Of a DNA stretch of 64,000 nt, positions 52,800 through 60,383 are shown in pieces (the first letter of the stretch is position 1; each line of letters starts with the position of its first letter). Under the pieces are notes generated by a model. That model saw only the letters and a program-made list of their open reading frames with translations. It was not told the DNA's origin and did not search any database. Position numbers and translations under genes: made by a program. Origin of the DNA: Desulfatiglans anilini DSM 4660 (GTDB lineage Bacteria > Desulfobacterota > DSM-4660 > Desulfatiglandales > Desulfatiglandaceae). The stretch covers positions 1-64,000 of the forward strand of contig NZ_AULM01000001.1 of NCBI RefSeq assembly GCF_000422285.1, in the 5' to 3' direction.

Positions 52800-53956
52800 G
52801 CGCTACTCCCGGAAAGTAAAATGTTTTGGAATATTCAAGAGGCGAGATGACGATGACAATCGAAAGCGTGGACACTGTTCTAGAAGAAACCCGCTTGCCT
52901 GTCAAAGGATGTCGGAGCCGGAGAGGATTTATGGTGCCCCCTGTTTTGAACAAAAAGTAACCCTCCCTTTTCTATAGAAGAATTTCGGGCAAACGTGGTA
53001 ACTGGCCGGTTCACAAGGGGAAATCTGGTTTTATGATAATTATGTAAAATCAATCTGTTAGCGTATTGTTCAGGTTTGTTGATCCAATTTTTCACATTCT
53101 AGAACTCTTTTTTGCTTTGGTTTTCTTTGTTTTTCTTCGAATTTCTTTTTTTACGGTTCGCGAATCTGGACGTATGTCCAAGGACCTGGGCAAATGGTAG
53201 CCTGGTCTCGAAAAGCTGAAGGAGAATCCTGGCTCAGGGCGGTTGTAGTCGCGCGGGCTCCCTTTTGAGGCCGCCATTTCACCGCTGGGGAGGCTCCCGC
53301 CTTCGTGAAGAGAGAAGGGTGAAGATGGCGGTGCTGATGTTGGAGTCAAAGGGAGCGGACATCGGCAATCCATGATCGGGTGGGGAGCCAGGCTTTCATT
53401 CATTCATTCATTAGGTTGAAATGAAAATCAAAAATGGTTCTAAAATTTTTTCGCACTTTGTTTCCAGGATGTTATATTCAGGATTCATCGGAAAACGGTC
53501 TTTTTTGCCGATCGTGCCGCTGATCTACGTTTTTGATTGTGTGCGGGCTACACGCGGCCTATGCAGAAGCGTTGGCTTTCCTCGATATGGGCTGAATCGG
53601 GACCCGCCTCGCAGGGGTGCGGCCGAGCACCCGAAGGTTGTGAGGAAAATCTGTTGTTTCGATTTGGAAACGGGCATATAGCGAAGAGACGGCTTGGACG
53701 ATCAGACGGCTCCTGGCGGAAGGATTCGTCGGCAGGGCGTGAGCGGCGTCTCATGAGTTCTGCCGGCTTGACGGATCTGCCAGCGCGCTGCACGGATGCC
53801 GGCGGGCGGAGAAGGCCTCCGAGGTCTTCCTCTTTCGATATCGGAATACGGTCGTACTTCCTGCAGAACGATGAGCGGGTGCATGCGGTTTGCTGGCTAG
53901 AGGCGGGTATTCTTTGTTTTAGGTCCAGTTCCTGGACTGAAGGACAGACGGTGTGA
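52800..53956. other. Intergenic region upstream of dnaA 2 and ddl
   Basis: About 1.15 kb without a convincing gene. The part near dnaA 2 (about 52950-53160) is AT-rich and could hold its promoter or origin-like sequence, but no clear DnaA boxes were seen. A short CATTCATTCATT run is at 53396-53411. Repeat copy 10 lies at 53566-53680. Confidence 0.5.
53566..53680 (+). repeat. Dispersed hairpin repeat, copy 10 (partial)
   Basis: GGCTTTCCTCGATATGGGCT then GGGACCCGCC, a changed stem (CCTC-GCA-GGGG, pairing with one G-T), and GAGCACCC-GAA-GGTTGTGA. A right arm ends near GGAAACGGGCAT. Decayed relative to copy 8. Confidence 0.7.
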
Positions 53957-53977
53957 ATGGAGGCTAAGCATAAGAAT

Positions 53978-54943
53978 ATGCAGAAGATACGAGTGGCCTT
54001 ACTGGCTGGGGGGTGGTCAAGGGAGCGGGAAGTGTCGATGGCGAGCGGTGACGCGGTTTATGAGGCGTTTGACAAGGGCAAATATGACGTCGAAAGGATC
54101 GACCCCGCCCGGAATCTGCAGACCCTGGTTGGCGGCCCCGGTAATTTCGATGTTGTATTCAGTGTGCTGCACGGGAAGAGGGGCGAGGATGGTTGCATGC
54201 AGGGGCTTGTGGAGATCCTCGGTATTCCCATGGTGGGATCAGGCGTTCTAGGCAGCGCCGTTTCGATGAATAAACAGATTGCCAAGGATGTCTATTGCCG
54301 GGCGGGATTGAAGGTTGCGCCATATAGCGTTCTCTCGAAGGACGGACCAGTCAAAGTCGGGGAACTTATCGAAAAGCTTGGGCTGCCCCTGGTTGTGAAA
54401 CCCGTCGAGGAAGGGTCGAGCATCGGGATGTCATTGTGCCGGGACGAAAAAGAAGTCCTGAAAGGGATAGAGCTTGCCTTCGAGCATGGAGAGGAGATCA
54501 TGGTGGAGGTCTTCCTGGACGGGCGCGAGATCACGTGTTGCGTAATCGGAGGCCAATCGCTCGAGACGCTGCCGTTGATCGAGATCTTCTCGAGATCCGG
54601 TGCCGGATTTTTCGACTATGCCGCCAAATACTCACCCGGCGGAGCCGCAGAAATCTGTCCGGCCGTTCTTGCGGACAGCACAGCCGAACGGCTTTCTGTT
54701 GCGGCGAAAACCGCGCATCGGGCGCTTCACTGCGGCGTGTGGAGCCGGACCGATATGATCCTCCAGGGAGACGACATCTTTGTTCTCGAAACAAACACCT
54801 TGCCAGGCATGACCCGAAGAAGCCTTTTTCCTTTAGCGGCCCGGACAGCCGGATTGAATTTGAGCGATTTGCTGGACAGACTTGTGCGGGTTGCCCTTGA
54901 ATCAGCAGATGCGGGGGAGTTGTTGGCCGCTCAGCATGGGTAG
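53978..54943 (+). CDS. ddl: D-alanine--D-alanine ligase
   Basis: About 321 residues of an ATP-grasp ligase that makes D-Ala-D-Ala for peptidoglycan. Signature pieces are VALLAGGWSREREVSMASG, FSVLHGKRGEDGCMQG, VVKPVEEGSSIGMS and the metal-binding NTLPGMT near the C-terminus. The ATG at 53978 has GGAGG 14 bases upstream; an in-frame ATG at 53957 would add MEAKHKN and is also possible. Its last 42 bases overlap, tail to tail, the end of hypE on the other strand. Unlike many genomes, no mur genes adjoin it here. Confidence 0.94.
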   Translation: MQKIRVALLAGGWSREREVSMASGDAVYEAFDKGKYDVERIDPARNLQTLVGGPGNFDVVFSVLHGKRGEDGCMQGLVEILGIPMVGSGVLGSAVSMNKQIAKDVYCRAGLKVAPYSVLSKDGPVKVGELIEKLGLPLVVKPVEEGSSIGMSLCRDEKEVLKGIELAFEHGEEIMVEVFLDGREITCCVIGGQSLETLPLIEIFSRSGAGFFDYAAKYSPGGAAEICPAVLADSTAERLSVAAKTAHRALHCGVWSRTDMILQGDDIFVLETNTLPGMTRRSLFPLAARTAGLNLSDLLDRLVRVALESADAGELLAAQHG

Positions 54944-55915
54944 GATACGAGTGCCTCCAACCCGGGTCTGCAGGAGAACCTTGCCGGGCAATTCATCCGT
55001 CACCTCCCCGATCAACCGGGCGTCGCGGCTCTCGGGAACCAGACGGAGGGATGCGAGGGCGGCATCGGCGGCATCGGGTGCCGTGATGACAAGGGCGATG
55101 CCTTCATTTGCGGCATAGAGCGGATCGATCCCTAGGATTTCAGCGGCTGAAAGGACGCCCGATTTAAAAGGGAGTGCGTCCTCGTGCAGCCGGATGCCGG
55201 CAGCAGAGCGCTGTGCGATCTCATTCAGGGCCGTCGCGACACCGCCGCGGGTCGGATCGCGCAGCACATGGAGCTGTGGGCCGAGAGGGGAGAGGGCCTC
55301 CACCAGCTTGTTGAGGGGAGCGGAATCGCTCCTGAGCGGTGTCTGGAGGCGAAGCCCTTCGCGCTGCGTCAGGATAGTGAGCCCGTGATCCCCGATGGAA
55401 CCGCTTACGAGGACACAGTCCCCGGGTCGGGCGTTTTCCACGCCGACATGGATGCCGGGGGGGATCAAGCCCAGACCGGCGGTGTTGATGAAAATCTTGT
55501 CTGCGTGACCTCTGGGCACCACTTTCGTATCGCCGGCGACGATCTTGACCCCCGCGAGGTCGGCGGTCGCCGCAATGCTTTCGAGGATTGCCGAAAGCTG
55601 TTCCATGGGAAGACCTTCCTCGAGGATGAAAGCCAGCGTAAGAAAAAGCGGCCGGGCCCCTTGCATAGACAGGTCATTCACGGTTCCGTTGACCGATAAT
55701 GAGCCGATGTCCCCCCCCGGGAAAAAGATCGGATCGACCACATAGGAATCGGTCGTAAAAGCCCATCTTTCGCCTTCGATGATCAGCTCCGCGCTGTCAT
55801 CCATTTTTTCCAGAAAAGGATTGGACAAAAATTTCAGGACGAATTCCTTGACAAAGCGTTGTGAGGCCTCTCCGCCGCTTCCGTGGTCGAGCAGAATATG
55901 ATGATTCGATCCCAT
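54902..55915 (-). CDS. hypE: Hydrogenase maturation protein HypE
   Basis: A 337-residue member of the AIR-synthase-like HypE family. It opens with ILLDHGSGGEASQRF, holds VNGTVNDLSMQGARP and IVAGDTKVVPRG, and ends in PRIC, whose terminal Cys carries the thiocyanate used to build the CN ligand of NiFe-hydrogenase. A GGAG site precedes the start. Other hyp genes are not adjacent, so either it is detached from the main hyp cluster or further hyp genes lie elsewhere in the genome. Confidence 0.93.
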   Translation of the reverse strand: MGSNHHILLDHGSGGEASQRFVKEFVLKFLSNPFLEKMDDSAELIIEGERWAFTTDSYVVDPIFFPGGDIGSLSVNGTVNDLSMQGARPLFLTLAFILEEGLPMEQLSAILESIAATADLAGVKIVAGDTKVVPRGHADKIFINTAGLGLIPPGIHVGVENARPGDCVLVSGSIGDHGLTILTQREGLRLQTPLRSDSAPLNKLVEALSPLGPQLHVLRDPTRGGVATALNEIAQRSAAGIRLHEDALPFKSGVLSAAEILGIDPLYAANEGIALVITAPDAADAALASLRLVPESRDARLIGEVTDELPGKVLLQTRVGGTRILPMLSGQQLPRIC

Positions 55916-56436
55916 GCGTTTCTCCGTCGCGATAGAGGGGGGCGCCGGCGATGGTGAGAGCCGGTCTGGGGGTGCAGGGCCGCTTTGAATACGTTTCCGT
56001 CCTGCGGGGGGGCGGCCTTTAAACGGTTTGCTCGTTGGGGCAACCCTTCCACATTTGGAACGATCACAGCAACTCTTGGATATTTATGATAAATAATCTG
56101 GTCTCCCGGCTTCTAATATAGGGCGTGCAACCGGGTTGAGGATGGGTGATAAGACCTCCTTCCGAGAATAGTGCACGATACGCGCCATCCCTGCTGCATG
56201 TCAAGGAACAAGGCTGCGGGAACCAAGGTTTTCCGCCGTTTACCGCTCCGTTCCACTTTGGTGTTAACAACGCCGGGGGCGGTTGTTTCACGTGAAACCG
56301 GCTTTGGTCTTTTCAAGGAATTCGGTTTGTGTTATCAAACAATAAAGCCTCGAATCCGGCCATGAGACACTCACATTTTTCCCTCTGGTTGGAGGAGGCC
56401 GGGATCGAGTGATGCTGTGCAGAAAGGTAGGCGGAC
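55916..56436. other. Intergenic region between divergent hypE and parA
   Basis: No gene is seen in these 520 bases. The centromere-like parS site is in the right part. The rest appears to be leader and promoter DNA for the two divergent transcripts. Confidence 0.5.
56284..56299. promoter_or_regulatory. parS centromere site
   Basis: TGTTTCACGTGAAACC matches the widely conserved ParB-binding site TGTTTCACGTGAAACA at 15 of 16 positions, with a perfect 14-bp palindrome core GTTTCACGTGAAAC (56285-56298). It lies about 140 bases upstream of parA, where parS sites often occur, and about 14 kb from the putative origin. Confidence 0.92.
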
Positions 56437-57231
56437 ATGGGAGTGGTCATTGCCATTGTCAACCAGAAGGGCGGGGTAGGAAAGACGACCACGGCCGTCA
56501 ACCTTTCCGCGTCCCTGGCTGCAGTCGACAAAACGTGCCTTCTGATCGACTGCGATCCGCAGGGGAATGCCACCACCGGACTGGGATTCGACAGAAGGCA
56601 GATGGGAAAGGGGCTTTACGATCTCCTCACCGAGGCGGGGAGTACGGAGGGTGTCGTCACGGCCACCGGAATGCCGAAGCTCCATCTGATGGCGGCCACC
56701 AGCCTTCTCATCGGCGCCGAGGTCGAGATCGCTGGGATGCCCGATAAGGAATACCGCCTGCGGGAGAGGCTTTCCCTGGTCCGTGGGGGCTTCGATTATA
56801 TCTTTCTCGACTGCCCGCCGTCACTGGGGTATTTGACCGTCAATGCCTTGACCGCCGCCGATGCGGTGCTGGTCCCGTTGCAGTGCGAATATTATGCCCT
56901 CGAAGGACTTTCCCAGCTTCTGCACACCATCCGAGCCGTGAAACAGACGCTGAATCCCACCCTTGCGATCGCCGGGATCTTGTTGACCATGTACGATCAG
57001 CGCAATAACCTTTCCCAGCAGGTCGCCGGGGAGGTCAGAGAGCATTTCGGGGGGAGCGTCCTGCAGACCGTCATTCCCCGCAACGTCCGTTTGAGTGAGG
57101 CCCCGAGCCACGGCAAGCCTATTCTCCTGTATGATATCCGCTGCAAAGGTGCCCAGAGCTATCTCGAACTTGCAAAGGAACTGATCCAGAAAGGAATCGG
57201 CGACAATGGTAAAAAGAAAGGCGCTCGGTAA
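56437..57231 (+). CDS. parA: Chromosome partitioning ATPase ParA
   Basis: A 264-residue ParA/Soj ATPase. The deviant Walker A is NQKGGVGKTTTAVNL at the N-terminus, with LLIDCDPQGN and FLDCPPSLG (Walker B) in order and VRLSEAPSHGKPI near the C-terminus. It lacks the N-terminal HTH of plasmid-type ParA, which fits the chromosomal class. Its last 26 bases overlap the start of parB. It moves ParB-parS complexes apart. Confidence 0.96.
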   Translation: MGVVIAIVNQKGGVGKTTTAVNLSASLAAVDKTCLLIDCDPQGNATTGLGFDRRQMGKGLYDLLTEAGSTEGVVTATGMPKLHLMAATSLLIGAEVEIAGMPDKEYRLRERLSLVRGGFDYIFLDCPPSLGYLTVNALTAADAVLVPLQCEYYALEGLSQLLHTIRAVKQTLNPTLAIAGILLTMYDQRNNLSQQVAGEVREHFGGSVLQTVIPRNVRLSEAPSHGKPILLYDIRCKGAQSYLELAKELIQKGIGDNGKKKGAR

Positions 57232-58042
57232 GGGATTGGCGGCCCTCATACCGGAGGCCGAGAACCTCGAAGGCGGGCGAGGGCAGCACTTTTTTCTGTG
57301 CCCGATTGCCGCTATCGAGCCGAGCCCCTATCAGCCACGCCAGGCATTTTCCGAACCCGAACTCCAGTCCATGGCCGAATCCGTGCGCGAAAATGGGATC
57401 TTGACACCCCTGCTGGTGACAAAAACAGATCAGGGTTATCAATTGATTGCCGGCGAGAGACGATGGCGGGCGGCGCAACGAGCGGGGCTCGACCGGGTGC
57501 CGGTTGTCATCCGGGACGTCAGCGGGGCCGAGGCCCTGCAGCTCGCCCTGATCGAAAACATCCACCGCAAGGACCTGAATGCCATCGAAGAGGCCCTGGC
57601 CTGCAAACGCCTGCTCGAAGAGACAGGGCTTACCCAGGAAGCTCTAGCCAAGCGGCTGGGGAAGGATAGGACCTCGATCACGAACCTGCTGCGGCTTCTC
57701 AACCTGCCGCAGTCCATTCAGAGGAACGTCATCGATGGCTCACTTTCGATGGGGCATGCCCGGGTCCTGGCCGGGATCAAAGACCCCGCACGCCAGCTTG
57801 CGCTGAGAGATCGGGTGATCCAGAAGGGTCTTTCCGTCCGGCAGCTCGAAGACATGGCGAAGACGGGAAAGAAGCGCCCGGCCTTGGGCATTCGCGATCC
57901 TTACCTGAGTGCCTTGTCGGAGGATCTGAGGCGCTCCCTCGGAACGCAGGTCGAGATCAGAAGGCGGGGGAAAAAGGGGCGGATCGTGATCCATTTCCAC
58001 TCCGATGAGGAACTCGACCGTTTGCTACAGCAGTTCGCCTGA
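57206..58042 (+). CDS. parB: Chromosome partitioning protein ParB
   Basis: A 278-residue ParB/Spo0J. The CTPase/N-terminal domain has PYQPRQAF and LIAGERRWRAAQRAG, then LIENIHRKDLNAIEEA, an HTH (TQEALAKRLGKDRTSITNLL) and the C-terminal dimer domain (GRIVIHFHSDEELDRLLQ). It starts within the end of parA. It should bind the parS site upstream of parA and spread from it. Its 3' end overlaps the end of plsY by 18 bases. Confidence 0.96.
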   Translation: MVKRKALGKGLAALIPEAENLEGGRGQHFFLCPIAAIEPSPYQPRQAFSEPELQSMAESVRENGILTPLLVTKTDQGYQLIAGERRWRAAQRAGLDRVPVVIRDVSGAEALQLALIENIHRKDLNAIEEALACKRLLEETGLTQEALAKRLGKDRTSITNLLRLLNLPQSIQRNVIDGSLSMGHARVLAGIKDPARQLALRDRVIQKGLSVRQLEDMAKTGKKRPALGIRDPYLSALSEDLRRSLGTQVEIRRRGKKGRIVIHFHSDEELDRLLQQFA

Positions 58043-58642
58043 GATCTTTTGCCCCCATTTCGGCTCACGGCCGCGGATCAGCCTCAGGATGTTCTGGCGA
58101 TGTCGAAAGAAGATCAAAGCCGCGCCAATGACGGCTCCGAGCACGACCGAGAGGTGAAAATCCTGCAGATGGAGGGTGATAGGTACGGAAGCGGCGGCAG
58201 CCAGAGAGCCGAGCGAGATGTATCTCCATTTCAGGACCAGAACCACGAAGATTCCGAGGCCTGTCAAGCAGGCAACCGGAGAGAGGGCCAGAAAGACCCC
58301 AAGGGCGGTTGCTACGCCTTTACCCCCGGCGAACCGTTGAAATACGGAAAACTGATGCCCCAGAAGGGCTGCCAGGCCAACGGTGATGCCGGCATACACC
58401 GCCGCGTCCCCCGAAACCAGCCGCTGTGCCGCGGCCACGGGAAGAAACCCTTTGAGCATATCGAGGACAAGCGTCAAGAGCCCCCATCCAATTCCCAATT
58501 GACGGGCGACGTTGGTTGCGCCGATGTTCCCGCTGCCTGCATTCCGCACATCGATATGGCCGGCGAAGTAACCGACTAGACGGCCGAATGGAATGGAACC
58601 GAGAAGAAAAGCGCCGATACCGAGGAACAACAGGGTGCCCAT
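58025..58642 (-). CDS. plsY: Acyl-phosphate:glycerol-3-phosphate acyltransferase
   Basis: A 205-residue multi-spanning inner-membrane protein with about five hydrophobic segments. The conserved loops GSIPFGRLVG, RNAGSGNIGATNVAR and GGKGVATALGVF identify PlsY, which makes lysophosphatidate from acyl-phosphate and glycerol-3-phosphate. The ATG at 58642 has a GGAGGGG site; the upstream extension is rejected. Confidence 0.95.
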   Translation of the reverse strand: MGTLLFLGIGAFLLGSIPFGRLVGYFAGHIDVRNAGSGNIGATNVARQLGIGWGLLTLVLDMLKGFLPVAAAQRLVSGDAAVYAGITVGLAALLGHQFSVFQRFAGGKGVATALGVFLALSPVACLTGLGIFVVLVLKWRYISLGSLAAAASVPITLHLQDFHLSVVLGAVIGAALIFFRHRQNILRLIRGREPKWGQKISGELL

Positions 58643-58819
58643 GAATTCTGATCCCCTCCGAGGTTGAAGGGCGGGTTCGGGTGTTTGCCGCAGTACAGAC
58701 GGAAAAAACCGCATTCAGATCAAGCCTTCCCCCTTGTAAATCACGCCAGATTGTAATACAGGGTAACTCAGGTTATTGTCAATGCGTCCCACGCCATTTT
58801 CCTCAGGAAAGGTTGCGCC

Positions 58820-59236
58820 ATGAAGATCATGGTCATCGATGGGCAAGGAGGCGGAATCGGTGCCGCCATCATCAAGGGCATACGGGAGAATTTGGGGGAT
58901 GCGCTGGAGATTCTCGCCCTGGGCACCAATTCGATCGCTACATCCAGAATGATGAAAGCGGGTGCCAATCGGGGAGGAACGGGCGAAAACGCGATTGTCT
59001 CAAGCAGCCGAAAGGCCGACATCATTGCAGGACCGCTGGGCATTCTGATTACAGACGCCATGATGGGTGAGGTGACTGCCGCCATTGCGGCGGCTGTCGG
59101 TTCATGCAGCGCCAGAAAGATACTGATTCCTTTGACCCAGGAACCCGTCAAGGTGGTGGGCGTATCCGGAGATCCTCTCCCTCATCTGGTCCTGAAGGTC
59201 GTGGAGATGATACGGGAGGTGCAGTCAGATGTGTGA
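58820..59236 (+). CDS. DUF3842 family protein
   Basis: A 138-residue protein of the DUF3842 family. The glycine-rich start MKIMVIDGQGGGIGAAIIKG looks nucleotide-binding, followed by ALGTNSIATSRMMKAGANRG and IAGPLGILITDAMMGEVT. An AGGAAAGG site precedes it. cooT overlaps its last 8 bases, so the two are translationally linked. No biochemical function is established; the link with a nickel protein hints at a role in metal-cofactor handling. Confidence 0.85.
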   Translation: MKIMVIDGQGGGIGAAIIKGIRENLGDALEILALGTNSIATSRMMKAGANRGGTGENAIVSSSRKADIIAGPLGILITDAMMGEVTAAIAAAVGSCSARKILIPLTQEPVKVVGVSGDPLPHLVLKVVEMIREVQSDV

Positions 59237-59420
59237 ATCCAAGGCATACCTGTTCGAATCAGGCCGGGAGAACCTGGTGCTCGAAAGCGTCGATTTGTTG
59301 GAAGAGAAGCCGGAGGGGGTGCGGATCGTCAATCTCTTTGGCGAGGAGCGCCTCCTGAAGGCGCGTGTCAAGACCCTTTCGCTCGTCGATCACAAGATCA
59401 TTCTCGAGCCCCTTTCATGA
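59229..59420 (+). CDS. cooT: CooT-like nickel-binding protein
   Basis: A 63-residue protein with the CooT signature: MCESKAYLFE at the start, with Cys2 being the known nickel ligand of the family, and RIVNLFGEERLLKARVKTLSLVDHKIILEPL forming a small beta domain. It overlaps the DUF3842 gene. In Rhodospirillum CooT works with CooC and CooJ in CODH maturation; here the CODH operon and cooC are about 20 kb away. Confidence 0.82.
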   Translation: MCESKAYLFESGRENLVLESVDLLEEKPEGVRIVNLFGEERLLKARVKTLSLVDHKIILEPLS

Positions 59421-59439
59421 CGCGTTGAATGAAGCAGCT

Positions 59440-59455
59440 GCAGGCCCGGGCCTGC
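59440..59455. terminator. Perfect palindrome between convergent cooT and glycosyltransferase
   Basis: GCAGGCCCGGGCCTGC, a perfect 16-bp palindrome in the gap between two convergent genes. It has no T-run, so it is at best a weak or factor-assisted bidirectional terminator. Confidence 0.3.
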
Positions 59456-59534
59456 GCAAGACCGGGCGTTTCGTGCGCGGGGAGGCGCTGGGTCCGCGCC
59501 GCCGATAGACAGGTATGGGGCTACGGGCAGCCCC

Positions 59535-60383
59535 CTATCGGGCAATGCCCGCTGCATCGGCCATAGCCTTTGGCAGGTTCAAATAGAAGATCCCCTCGAC
59601 CCGCTTTCCGCGGCGGAGGCATCCGTTCCCGTAGATCGTGCATTTTCTGGCCATTTCCGTCCATGCCTCCGCCTTCCGGCCGGGGTCGAGGACCCCGCTT
59701 CGCAGGATCTTGGCAAGGGCCACGATGCGGAAGCGGTCCATGCCGCGAAAGCGGGCGGAGAGCTGGTCGGGATGGCCGCCGTAACGCACGGTCAACTTCT
59801 GCGGTATGAAATGAACCGGCCAGCGAGCACTGATCCGGAGCCAGAGATCATAGTCCTCGCAGGCCGGCAATCCTTCATCGAAAAATCCCACCTGTTCGAA
59901 CAATGTCCGTTTTACCATAACAGCAGATGGACTTACCAGGCAGCGCTCGAGGGAAGGCTTGAAGATATCCCCGTCCGGCTTCAAATGCTTTTTTTTCGGA
60001 TTGACGCGGCGTCCGTTTCTGATCCAGATCTCATCCGTCTGGCTGATGAGCTCAGAAGGTCTTTGCAGCATGAAGGCCGCTTGGACGGCCAGTTTTTGCG
60101 GGAGCCAGCAGTCATCGGAATCGAGGAATGCGATGTAGGATCCTCTGGCATACCGGATGCCCGTGTTGCGTGCCGCTGAAACGCCGCGGTTCCGATGGTG
60201 GGTGAGGAGCGTCAGGCGATGCCTGAAAGACGCGAGAAGTTTCGGGGTTTCGTCCGATGAGCCGTCGTCCACAACGAGCAGTTCAACGGGGTGATCGGTT
60301 TTCTGGCCGAGCACCGATGCAACAGCCCGCTCCAGGACCGCCGCCCGGTTGTAGGTAGGGATGATGACACTCAGGACCATCAT
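59535..60383 (-). CDS. Glycosyltransferase family 2
   Basis: A 282-residue GT-A-fold transferase: SVIIPTYNRAAVLERAVASV at the start, VVDDGSSDET, the metal-binding DSDD in AFLDSDDCWLP, and EDYDLWLRIS in the acceptor half. It has no membrane segments. Its ATG overlaps the stop of the ispH-UbiA gene (ATGATGG), so translation is coupled; the frame is open further upstream, but that part runs across the ispH gene and is not used. Donor and acceptor are unknown; a polyprenyl-linked or cell-surface sugar is possible given the prenyltransferase domain next door. Confidence 0.88.
   Translation of the reverse strand: MMVLSVIIPTYNRAAVLERAVASVLGQKTDHPVELLVVDDGSSDETPKLLASFRHRLTLLTHHRNRGVSAARNTGIRYARGSYIAFLDSDDCWLPQKLAVQAAFMLQRPSELISQTDEIWIRNGRRVNPKKKHLKPDGDIFKPSLERCLVSPSAVMVKRTLFEQVGFFDEGLPACEDYDLWLRISARWPVHFIPQKLTVRYGGHPDQLSARFRGMDRFRIVALAKILRSGVLDPGRKAEAWTEMARKCTIYGNGCLRRGKRVEGIFYLNLPKAMADAAGIAR

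Noticed and set aside
53092-53403. A 103-codon minus-strand open frame rich in Ser and Pro
   Set aside because: No ribosome site, no family and low-complexity composition; probably non-coding intergenic DNA.
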